Below are positions 6,629-13,705 of a stretch of DNA of 33,901 nucleotides, piece after piece. Each line of letters starts with the position of its first letter. Positions within the stretch are counted from its first letter, which is position 1. Both the position numbers and the translations under genes were made by a program. Origin of the DNA: Peptococcaceae bacterium UBA4997 (lineage in GTDB: Bacteria > Bacillota > Dehalobacteriia > UBA4068 > UBA4997); contig DGYV01000003.1 in the NCBI GenBank assembly GCA_002398485.1, positions 1,948-35,848 of the forward strand, read 5' to 3'. Under the pieces are notes generated by a model, which searched no databases, was not told the DNA's origin, and saw only the letters and a list, made by a program, of their open reading frames with translations.

Positions 6629-8598
6629 AGCGCATCCACCTCCTCTAAGATCTGGCCGTTGGTATAACCCAACAAATCAATAGCACCGGGACGGCAGGCA
6701 ACTACGCAGGCACCGCAGCCTTGGCATAAACCGGTATTTACGGATGCTACTTTACGTTTTACCCATTTACCGTCTTCACGACTGTCTATTTCTTTCAACT
6801 CGATTGCTTTATAAGGACAGCATGCCGCACAGAAACCGCATCCCGAACATTTTTCCGTATTCACATGGCTAATCATGGGGTCGGTATCCATTTCGTCTTT
6901 GCTGAAAAGTGCGCACACTTTAATAGCAGCAGCAGAAGCCTGAGCAACCGTATCTGGAATATCCTTGGGTCCTTGACAAGTACCTGCCAGGAAAACACCG
7001 CCCGTATGGGTTTCCACAGGACGTAATTTGGGGTGAGCTTCCTGAAGCCAACCATCTTTGTCCATGCCTGCACCGATCATCTGGGCAACCCTGGTAGTAT
7101 CAGCGGAAGGAACCATAGCAGTTTCAAGAACTACCAAATCTGCTTCCACTACCACATTTTTGCTTACTAAAGTATCTTCACCGCAGCAGAACAGCTTACC
7201 GTCTTCCTCATAAATCTTGGAAATACGGCCGCGTACATAAACTGCACCGTCATGCAGGGTTTTCATGTAAAACTCTTCATAAGCTTTACCCGGAGTACGA
7301 ACATCCATATAGAATACATAAGCCTGGCTGTCAGGGCATTTTTCCAGTACTTGGTGAGCATGCTTGGCAGCATACATACAGCAGGCACGAGAGCAGTAAG
7401 ACCTGCCTTTATTGGGATCACGGGAGCCAACACATTTTACGATAACTACCGATTTAGGAGTTTTGCCGTCGGAAGGACGAACAATTTTACCTTCAGTAGG
7501 GCCTGAAGCATTGCTCATACGCTCAAACTGCAAACCATCTATAACATCGGGATATTTGCCGTAACCATATTCACCGTAAAGTTTAGCCCAGTCGATAAGA
7601 TCATAACCTGTGGCCATTACGATGGCACCGAAAGTTTCGGTAACATATTTATCCTGGTCTTCAAAGTCTATGCAACCCAAAGGACAAACTTTGGCACAAA
7701 TACCGCATTTACCTGTTAAAAGCTTACGGCAGCTTTGATTATCAATAACAGGTTTACTGGGAACGGCCTGTGGGAAAGGTTTGTAAATACTGGTACGCTT
7801 ACCCAAACCTTGGTCAAATTCACTAGGTACCTTGGTAGGACATTTAGTTTCACAAAGACCACAGCCTGTGCAAACAGAATGGTTTACATATTTAGCTTTT
7901 TGTCTAATTTTAACTTGGAAGTTACCTATGTAACCTTGAACATCTTCTATTTCACTGTAAGTCATTAATTCAATATTGGGGTGCTGCGCCGCAGCAACCA
8001 TTTTAGGTGCGCTAATTCAGGCAGAGCAGTCTAATGTAGGGAAGGTTTTGTCCAACATTGCCATTTTGCCGCCGATAGTAGCTTCTTTTTCCACTATCAC
8101 TACTTTATGACCGGCATCCGCAATGTCCAAAGCCGCCTGTAAGCCTGCTATACCACCTCCGATCACCAATGCTCTTTTATTTATGGGAATTGTGGAAGTA
8201 TACAAAGGCTCGTTTTTAGTTACCTTTGCAACCGCCATTTTTACAAGATCTGTAGCTTTTTGGGTAGCGCCTTCTTTATCGGTATGTACCCAAGCAACTT
8301 GCTCACGAATATTCGCTACTTCCAATAAATATGGGTTCATGCCTGCGTCGGCAAGGGTTTTACGAAAAGTAGCCTCATGCATACGGGGAGTACAGGCAGC
8401 AATAACTACCCTATCCAAACCTTGCTCTCTGATAGCCTCTTTAACCATTTCCTGACCGGGCTCCGAACACATATATTTATATTCTGTAGCAAAAACCACA
8501 CCCGGCATTTCCTTGGCAGCTTCAACCACTTGGCCTACATCTATACCGGCAGCGATATTAGTACCACAATGGCATATAAATACACCTACACGCCTCAT
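6619..8598 (-). CDS. hdrA: HdrA flavin-based electron-bifurcating subunit, selenoprotein (Sec194 at TGA 8017-8019)
   Basis: The 659-residue protein, normal for HdrA, is read through one TGA. HdrA carries the bifurcating FAD that splits electron pairs between ferredoxin and the HdrBC heterodisulfide-type site. The N-terminal domain (1-140) is followed by the FAD Rossmann motif [20 protein letters not shown] (143-162). The protein then reads PTLDCSA-[TGA]-ISAPKM, where the family has CSAC-I-x-x-PKM, so TGA stands for a conserved cysteine. Ferredoxin motifs follow: [12 protein letters not shown] from 243, a cysteine cluster near 290-305 ([12 protein letters not shown]), and [12 protein letters not shown] plus [11 protein letters not shown] near the C-terminus. 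A SECIS-like hairpin lies at 7980-7999. The ATG at 8598 overlaps the hdrB TGA (ATGA), with GGAGG upstream. An ORF caller would split it at the TGA and start the second part at 8001. Confidence 0.95.
7980..7999 (-). promoter_or_regulatory. Bacterial SECIS-like hairpin of hdrA
   Basis: On the minus strand GGTTGCTGC pairs with GCAGCACC: eight pairs, one bulged T and the loop GGC. It starts 17 bases after the recoded TGA and the loop is 27-29 bases after it. A bulged U and apical G residues are the features that SelB recognises in the Escherichia coli fdhF element. Confidence 0.8.
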
Positions 8599-9551
8599 GC
8601 TGTTTCGCCTCCATTTTTAGTATTTTCCTGTTTTGCCTTAGCAATAGGCTTAACAGGTTTTTTAGCCGAAACTTCTTCCACAGGTTTGGGAATCAAGGCT
8701 TTTTCGGCTACTTCCACAGCGGGGAAGAAGTGTTTATTTATACCTATCGCTTTGGCACCCGAACCTAAAGCCATAGCCAATAATTCGGTAAAGAAATAAA
8801 CAGGGATATTCAAGCGAGGATCACGCCTGGACATTTCCTTCATGCGCATATCCAAATTGAGCATGCATAAAGGACAAGCCGTTACTATAGCCTCGGCACC
8901 ATTGCTTACCGCATTTTTAAGTAAACGGTAAATGATTTCCCGCCCTACTTTAGGAACAGATACTTGGTGGCTAGCGCCGCAGCATTCGGTTTTGAATGCC
9001 CATTCCACAGGGGTAGCACCTACCAATTCCATTAACTTATCCATGCTTTGAGGGTTTTCAGTATCATCGAACTGCACAACACCTGCAGGACGTACCAAAA
9101 GACAGCCGTAATAGCTGGCAACTTTCAGGCCGTTCAAGGGTTTGGCAATGTTAGCTTTGATAGCTTCCATTGCTTCAGGACGGCTCATTACGTCCAAAAG
9201 GCAGTAAACATCGTTTTTAGCCTTGTAGGGAATTTCCAAAATATCTTCTATATGTTTTTGGTTTTTTTCCGATTCCCTTACATATTTAACAGCTGTTTTC
9301 ATTCTGCCGAAGCAAGCAGCACAAGGTACTGCAACATCCAAATCCATATCTTCGGCCAAAGCCAAATTACGGGCAGGCAAAGCTATTGAAAGATCATGAT
9401 TAGTAAGGTGAGCGGCAGAAGCACCGCAGCAGTTCCAATCAGGAGTTTCAATCAGCTCCATACCTATTTTTTTCGCCACAAATCGGCTGGAAAGCTCAAA
9501 TTCCACACCGCTTCCTGCCGAAGAACAACCGGGATAATATGCATATTTCAT
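8595..9551 (-). CDS. hdrB: HdrB heterodisulfide-reductase-type subunit
   Basis: This 318-residue protein carries two CCG domains. The first has C9, C41-C42 (WNCCGAS) and C77/C80 (PCAAC). The second has YYGC, ECCGASHQ and ACPLC. These cysteines hold the noncubane [4Fe-4S] clusters where a disulfide-type acceptor is reduced in methanogen HdrB. In bacteria the acceptor is unknown or is a DsrC-like protein. After about residue 268 there is a charged tail rich in Lys, Pro, Ala and Glu that the usual HdrB lacks. The start ATG shares one base with the hdrC stop (TAATG), with AAGGGGG upstream. The stop TGA overlaps the hdrA start. The family call is secure; the physiological acceptor cannot be told. 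Confidence 0.93.
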   Translation of the reverse strand: MKYAYYPGCSSAGSGVEFELSSRFVAKKIGMELIETPDWNCCGASAAHLTNHDLSIALPARNLALAEDMDLDVAVPCAACFGRMKTAVKYVRESEKNQKHIEDILEIPYKAKNDVYCLLDVMSRPEAMEAIKANIAKPLNGLKVASYYGCLLVRPAGVVQFDDTENPQSMDKLMELVGATPVEWAFKTECCGASHQVSVPKVGREIIYRLLKNAVSNGAEAIVTACPLCMLNLDMRMKEMSRRDPRLNIPVYFFTELLAMALGSGAKAIGINKHFFPAVEVAEKALIPKPVEEVSAKKPVKPIAKAKQENTKNGGETA

Positions 9552-10117
9552 TATTTATTACCCCCTTCCAGGCATTTGGCCATAATTTTTCTTACGCTTG
9601 CTTTATCCTTAACCATATGCGGACGGATACGAATCTTACGGTTGAAATATAAATGTGGGGCAGACCAAACATCCTGCATAAGGTGGCCTGTGGTAAAATT
9701 ATACAAGCCCATCAAAACCATTTCATGAGATTTGCCGAAATAACGGATATTGTTCAGGAACAAATCATTAAAACGATTCAATTCCTTAATGGGTGTAATA
9801 CCCTTCTTTTTAGCTTCCTGCCGAACAGCTTCCATTAAAGAAGGCAAATCGACTTGATGCGGACAACGGGTAACACAGGTTTGACAAGTGGCACACAACC
9901 ACGGAGTGCGGGCTTTAAGTACTTCATCCCACATTCCAAGCTGCATGTAGCGAATGACTTCACGCGGTTGCAAGTCCATAGCCAAAGCTACAGGACAACC
10001 GGCTGAGCATTTGCCACATTGATAGCAGTCAGCAAGGTTTACGCCGGACTTAGCCTGCATATCCCCAATAACTGATTTGTTCTTGGCTGATGCTTTGGTT
10101 AAATCAACTACTACCAT
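9551..10117 (-). CDS. hdrC: HdrC iron-sulfur subunit
   Basis: This 188-residue ferredoxin-like subunit has two [4Fe-4S] clusters: C31-x2-C34-x2-C37-x3-C41 (CYQCGKCSAGC) and C75-x2-C78-x2-C81-x3-C85 (CATCQTCVTRC). It carries electrons from HdrA to HdrB. The open frame reaches back to ATG at 10168, but ATG at 10117 is preceded by GAGGAGATATT and begins a typical HdrC N-terminus, so it was chosen. It is the first gene of the hdrCBA-flxDCBA operon, which has a long leader of about 220 bases after the best promoter candidate. Confidence 0.92.
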   Translation of the reverse strand: MVVVDLTKASAKNKSVIGDMQAKSGVNLADCYQCGKCSAGCPVALAMDLQPREVIRYMQLGMWDEVLKARTPWLCATCQTCVTRCPHQVDLPSLMEAVRQEAKKKGITPIKELNRFNDLFLNNIRYFGKSHEMVLMGLYNFTTGHLMQDVWSAPHLYFNRKIRIRPHMVKDKASVRKIMAKCLEGGNK

Positions 10118-10345
10118 AATATCTCCTCTTCCTCCTTTTTGAACACAGGGGTTACGGCCCGTCCCCATTGGTTCTGCGTAATTAAATATAAAAAGAATTT
10201 ATAGGCAAAGCCTTTTTTACGCACATCATTTATGAATTCTTTACAAATACTGCTTTTCCTGCTAATATATACGATTTTTGTAATTTTTTATTGTATTTTT
10301 TATGTTTTTCGACAGATGGAATTTTATTAGTATTTATACGCAATA

Positions 10346-10375
10346 AAAGTATAACATATGTATACTGTATTTTCA
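10346..10375 (-). promoter_or_regulatory. Candidate promoter and overlapping inverted repeat upstream of hdrC
   Basis: On the minus strand TGAAAA (10375-10370), a 16-base spacer and an extended -10 TGTTATACT (TATACT at 10353-10348) form a plausible sigma-A promoter. The -10 is embedded in a 19-base inverted repeat AGTATA-N7-TATACT (10348-10366), which could be an operator. Between here and hdrC (10118-10345) I see only AT-rich sequence with no clear structure. Confidence 0.5.
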
Positions 10376-10401
10376 TTAGCAATTTATGCTAAGAATAATA
10401 T

Positions 10402-11538
10402 TCAGTTTCGTAAAAATATTCGGGCAATAACACCACGCTTGATGTTGATGGCTTTTTGCGGGCAAAGCTCATGGCAGCAAAAACAGCTTACACAAGTTGA
10501 AAGGTTTGCCATTGGTCTTTTGTTCTTAATTTCTATTATTTTCATAGGGCAATTCTGGGCACAAAGACCACAGCCGTTGCAGGAAACACCGTTAAACACA
10601 GGGTATGCCTTAAGCCTTTTATCCAACCATTTCACTATGAATTTTGGCAATTTATCAGCATACATATTAATAGCCGCACTTTTTGATTTTACAAAATCCT
10701 TTATACATACTTCAGCAAAATCATCCCCCAAAATTTCAGGAAATTCATCAGCCTTCAACAAACCACGTTTGCAGGCAGCATTTAGCATAGGTACCTCTTT
10801 TGCATCCAAACCTATCAAAGCCGCCCCTACCCTATCTAATGCAGGCAGATCCGCTCCTCCTAACAACACCCCTGCTTTACGGGGTTTACCGCCCGAAGGG
10901 CCGTCACCTTCCATTCCAACTATACCATCTATAATGGCATAATCAGGTTTCATGGCAAAACAAATATCCAAAAGCGTATCGGCAAAATCGTTATATTCGG
11001 GCATCCGCAAATGGTACTGTATCTTTTCCACCCCGGGTATAGCACCAAACATATTTTTCATAGCACCTGTATATGCCATCATACCATGCGTTTTCAACTT
11101 AGCCATGCTTATAAGAATATCCGCCGCCGCCATGGCTTTTACCACATTCATTGTTTTGATTTTTTTACCCTCAGCAAAGCCTATTTCTATTGTATCCGTA
11201 TTATAATTCAACTCACAGCCTACTGCTTTTGCCGCCTCCTGCATACATGTTATACGGTAAACCGTTTTCAGATAAGCCGCGTTAAAAACACCACCCGGGC
11301 TATCGCCAATGATCACCTTGCAGCCCTTTTCCAAAAAATAAAGTGCCACCGCTTTGATAACAGCAGGATGAGTGGTTACAGCTTCCTCAGGTTTTTTACC
11401 AAGCAAAAGATTGGCTTTTAAAAATACCGTTTGCCCCTTTTCTACATTTAAGGGGCTAAGCCGGAATATTTTTTTCACTTTTTCCGCTACTGATTTCTCA
11501 TCATAATCCGCACATTTTAGCAAAACTACTTTTGACAC
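10402..11538 (-). CDS. DUF362 domain protein with C-terminal 2x[4Fe-4S] ferredoxin domain
   Basis: This 378-residue protein has an N-terminal DUF362 domain. Recognisable parts are GQTVFLKANLLLGKKPEEAV, the GDSPGG motif, KLKTHGMMAYTGAMKNMFG and DGIVGMEGDGPSGGK. It ends in two ferredoxin motifs, CNGCGLCAQNCP and CVSCFCCHELCP, at about residues 320-360. It is cytosolic by appearance. The biochemical role of this family is not known to me; the ferredoxin domain points to electron transfer. The start is GTG at 11538 behind GGAGGTTTTAGT. It lies upstream of the hdr operon on the same strand, but a 284-base gap containing a promoter candidate separates them. Confidence 0.88.
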   Translation of the reverse strand: MSKVVLLKCADYDEKSVAEKVKKIFRLSPLNVEKGQTVFLKANLLLGKKPEEAVTTHPAVIKAVALYFLEKGCKVIIGDSPGGVFNAAYLKTVYRITCMQEAAKAVGCELNYNTDTIEIGFAEGKKIKTMNVVKAMAAADILISMAKLKTHGMMAYTGAMKNMFGAIPGVEKIQYHLRMPEYNDFADTLLDICFAMKPDYAIIDGIVGMEGDGPSGGKPRKAGVLLGGADLPALDRVGAALIGLDAKEVPMLNAACKRGLLKADEFPEILGDDFAEVCIKDFVKSKSAAINMYADKLPKFIVKWLDKRLKAYPVFNGVSCNGCGLCAQNCPMKIIEIKNKRPMANLSTCVSCFCCHELCPQKAINIKRGVIARIFLRN

Positions 11539-11627
11539 ACTAAAACCTCCAAAAAGATATACTACTTAAGGCAGAAGCTGCATATTATAAAACAATCGAT
11601 TTCTATGTCCAAAAAAGGAGGAGCAAC

Positions 11628-12176
11628 ATGAGTACAAACAATATACACATCGTAAAAAAAGGGGATACCCTTTGGACCATTGCCAAAGAGCATTGTTTGA
11701 CCCTGGATGAGCTTTTGGAGGCAAACCCCCAAATCACCAACCCGAACCTGATTATGGCAGGACAGGAAATACTTATTCCCGTATCACCAACCCCCTGCCC
11801 GCCAATTATTGAAACACCCGCCCCCAATAAAGGTAATGATACAGAGAAAGTGCCGCCCATACCGGGGGAACGTCCACTTATTTATGTGGTAAAACCCGGT
11901 GATACCATGTACCGCATTGCCAAAGGCTTTAATATGGAGCTTAAGGAACTTTTGAAAGTAAACCCACATATAGCAAACCCCGATGCCATAAATGTTGGCG
12001 ATAAACTCTTTATCCCCAAGGCAAAAAAACTTTCCCTACTTAATATACCCATGCCTAACTTGAATTTAAGGAAAGATAACAGCAATAGCTGCCCCTATAA
12101 CGGCGACAGCCACGTTTGCCCATGGCTGCAATCCAAAGGGATAATTTGCCCACATTGCGGCAGGCCCATAAAATAA
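11628..12176 (+). CDS. Two-LysM protein with C-terminal Cys/His cluster
   Basis: This is the only plus-strand gene. The 182-residue protein has two LysM domains, at about residues 6-52 (HIVKKGDTLWTIAKEHCLTL... ending GQEILIP) and about 85-131 (YVVKPGDTMYRIAKGF... ending GDKLFIP). A proline-rich linker joins them. The C-terminal tail has CPYNGDSHVCPW and then CPHCGRPIK, resembling a small zinc ribbon. LysM domains bind peptidoglycan or chitin-like glycans. No signal peptide or membrane segment is present. SafA-like spore-coat proteins share the combination of LysM and lack of a signal peptide, so a spore-coat or spore-cortex role is possible but unproven. The start is ATG behind AAAGGAGGAGCAAC. 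It is divergent from the DUF362 gene and convergent with hslO. Confidence 0.85.
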   Translation: MSTNNIHIVKKGDTLWTIAKEHCLTLDELLEANPQITNPNLIMAGQEILIPVSPTPCPPIIETPAPNKGNDTEKVPPIPGERPLIYVVKPGDTMYRIAKGFNMELKELLKVNPHIANPDAINVGDKLFIPKAKKLSLLNIPMPNLNLRKDNSNSCPYNGDSHVCPWLQSKGIICPHCGRPIK

Positions 12177-12299
12177 GGCCTCACATAATTTAAGTACCTA
12201 AACTTACAAGCACAAAACTTATTTTAAAATTATACAGGCTGGTTAACAAGCTATAATTAAAAGCTAAGTTATACTTATATAATATTACCTGTAATTTGC

Positions 12300-13172
12300 T
12301 TATAATAATTGCTCCAGTTCTGCTTTGCTGAAACAGTGCTTTTCGTTGCAAAAACGGCAAACTACCTCGGCTTGCCCCTGTTCGGTAATGATTTTAGTAA
12401 GCTCATCCTTACCCAGGCTGATTAAGACACCTTCGATTTTTTCTTTGGAACAGCCGCATTTAAAGCTTACCTCATCATCCGCAAGCTTTTGCCAATTAAG
12501 GCCAAAAAGAACTTCATCTGCTATTTCTTCCGCCGTCATCTTTTGCTCTATCATTTGGGTAACAGGCAGCAGATTAGCTATATTTAGCTCTAATTGTTTT
12601 ATGGCAAAATCCGTGGCATTAGGTAAAAGCTGCACCATAAAACCGCCTGCCGCTTTAACACTGCAATCGGGATCGACCAAAACCCCTACCCCGACCGCGG
12701 AAGGGGTTTGTTCCGAATCCAGCAGATACCGTACTATATCATCACCTATTTCACCCGTTGCCAAAGGCACACTGCCCGTATAAGGCTCACCTAAACCCAT
12801 GTCTTTTACAACATAAAGTGTGCCGCTGCCTACCGCCGTGCCTACATCCAGCTTACCTGATGCTTTGCGTTCTATATCTACATGAGGGTTGGTAAGGTAA
12901 CCCCTTACTTCTCCACGGCTGTTTGCGGTTACCAAAAGGTTACCCAAATAGCCATCGGCTTCTATCCTTAGGGTTACAGTATCATCCCCTTTCAGATTAA
13001 GGCCAAAAAAAACACCGCAGGTAAGAAGCCTGCCCAAGGCAGCAGTAGCTACCGGCCAGGTATCATGACGCCTACGCGCTTCCTCACAGGTATTTGTGGT
13101 ATCGGCTACCCAAATACGGATACTGCCATCCAGAGTAGCCCCTTTTAAACAAGAATCTTTTTTAATGCTCAT
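12300..13172 (-). CDS. hslO: Redox-regulated chaperone Hsp33
   Basis: The protein has 290 residues from the chosen start. Hsp33 is a cytosolic holdase activated when oxidation releases zinc from four cysteines. These are CGCS (about residue 234) and CRFC (about 266), matching the canonical C-x-C and C-x2-C. The N-terminal domain shows RHDTWPVATAALGRLLT and GYLTNPHVDIERK, characteristic of the family. An in-frame ATG two codons upstream (13178) lies only three bases after AAAGG. The second ATG at 13172 has proper spacing, so it was used. Together with perR and the DUF1858 protein it suggests attention to oxidative stress. Confidence 0.95.
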   Translation of the reverse strand: MSIKKDSCLKGATLDGSIRIWVADTTNTCEEARRRHDTWPVATAALGRLLTCGVFFGLNLKGDDTVTLRIEADGYLGNLLVTANSRGEVRGYLTNPHVDIERKASGKLDVGTAVGSGTLYVVKDMGLGEPYTGSVPLATGEIGDDIVRYLLDSEQTPSAVGVGVLVDPDCSVKAAGGFMVQLLPNATDFAIKQLELNIANLLPVTQMIEQKMTAEEIADEVLFGLNWQKLADDEVSFKCGCSKEKIEGVLISLGKDELTKIITEQGQAEVVCRFCNEKHCFSKAELEQLL

Positions 13173-13301
13173 GCCCATCTTCCTTTAATTTTATTTTTGT
13201 ATTGCTTTTTGATAAGCTTAATATTTTAAACAGATAAGGCTATTAAAAGCTCAAAGCTTTATAAAAATACCGCTTTTGAATAGTTATTGTGTCCAAACTG
13301 T

Positions 13302-13310
13302 ATTATAACA
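13302..13310 (-). promoter_or_regulatory. Extended -10 element, likely hslO promoter
   Basis: On the minus strand TGTTATAAT gives an extended -10 with a perfect TATAAT (13307-13302). It lies about 130 bases upstream of hslO and downstream of the terminator at 13335-13362. The -35 region is poor (TTTTAA at 17 bases). Confidence 0.45.
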
Positions 13311-13332
13311 TCTATCACATATATTTAAAAGC

Positions 13333-13362
13333 AAAAAATCCCAAGCTTAAGCTTGGGATTTT
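13333..13362 (-). terminator. Terminator after the DUF1858 gene
   Basis: AAAATCCCAAGCTT (13335-13348) and its perfect complement (13349-13362) form a hairpin. Read on the minus strand it is followed by six T (13338-13333). It lies about 45 bases after the DUF1858 stop codon. Confidence 0.9.
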
Positions 13363-13405
13363 AGTTTGGATCAAATTAAGAGTGGTGCTAAATTACAAAA
13401 AACTG

Positions 13406-13606
13406 TTATTTTTCCGCCACTTCATTAAGAGCTTTCATCAGGGCATCAACATCCATGCCATGGCCTATAGCCCCTTGTTCAATGGTTTCATACCTTGCTG
13501 CTACACAACCTAAACAACCCATGCCAAATTCCATTAAAACACGAGCGGTATCGGGCCATTTTTCTACAATTTCTATAATACCCATATCTTTGGTAATAGT
13601 TGCCAT
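13406..13606 (-). CDS. DUF1858 redox-disulfide domain protein
   Basis: The protein has 66 residues. The core is ATITKDMGIIEIVEKWPDTA followed by FGMGCLGCVAARYETIEQGA. This is the DUF1858 domain often fused to or found near hybrid-cluster proteins, with a C-x2-C pair predicted to form a redox disulfide. The frame extends 17 codons further upstream, but GGAGGTGTATT precedes ATG at 13606 and the extension does not look like this family. It has its own promoter (13637-13664) and terminator, so it is probably monocistronic. The redox partner is unknown. Confidence 0.88.
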   Translation of the reverse strand: MATITKDMGIIEIVEKWPDTARVLMEFGMGCLGCVAARYETIEQGAIGHGMDVDALMKALNEVAEK

Positions 13607-13636
13607 AATACACCTCCAAAAAAATTTTACGTTATT

Positions 13637-13664
13637 AGTATAACATATCTTGTCCATTTATCAA
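13637..13664 (-). promoter_or_regulatory. Sigma-A promoter of the DUF1858 gene
   Basis: On the minus strand TTGATA (13664-13659), a 16-base spacer and the extended -10 TGTTATACT (TATACT at 13642-13637) lie about 30 bases upstream of the start codon. The 12 bases ATATGTTATACT are identical to the hdrC promoter candidate. Confidence 0.7.
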
Positions 13665-13705
13665 GTAGTTATTCGATATTTCCTACGGAACTACTAATCT
13701 TTATT

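Noticed and set aside
6619..8001. Reading 6619-8001 as a separate HdrA-like gene starting at an internal ATG
   Set aside because: The ATG lies six codons after the TGA, has no ribosome binding site, and would lack the FAD domain that the upstream 193 codons supply. One recoded gene explains both halves.
10201..10225. AGGCAAAGCCTTTTTT as a plus-strand terminator
   Set aside because: The stem has only four pairs and no plus-strand gene ends nearby.
11581..11590. CATATTATAA as a sporulation sigma-E/sigma-K -10 element before the LysM gene
   Set aside because: It fits CATANNNTA, but I could not find a matching -35 at the right spacing, and the region is AT-rich.
13336..13362. A plus-strand terminator for the LysM gene
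   Set aside because: It is over 1.1 kb away beyond hslO and is explained by the DUF1858 transcript. I found no good terminator directly after the LysM gene.
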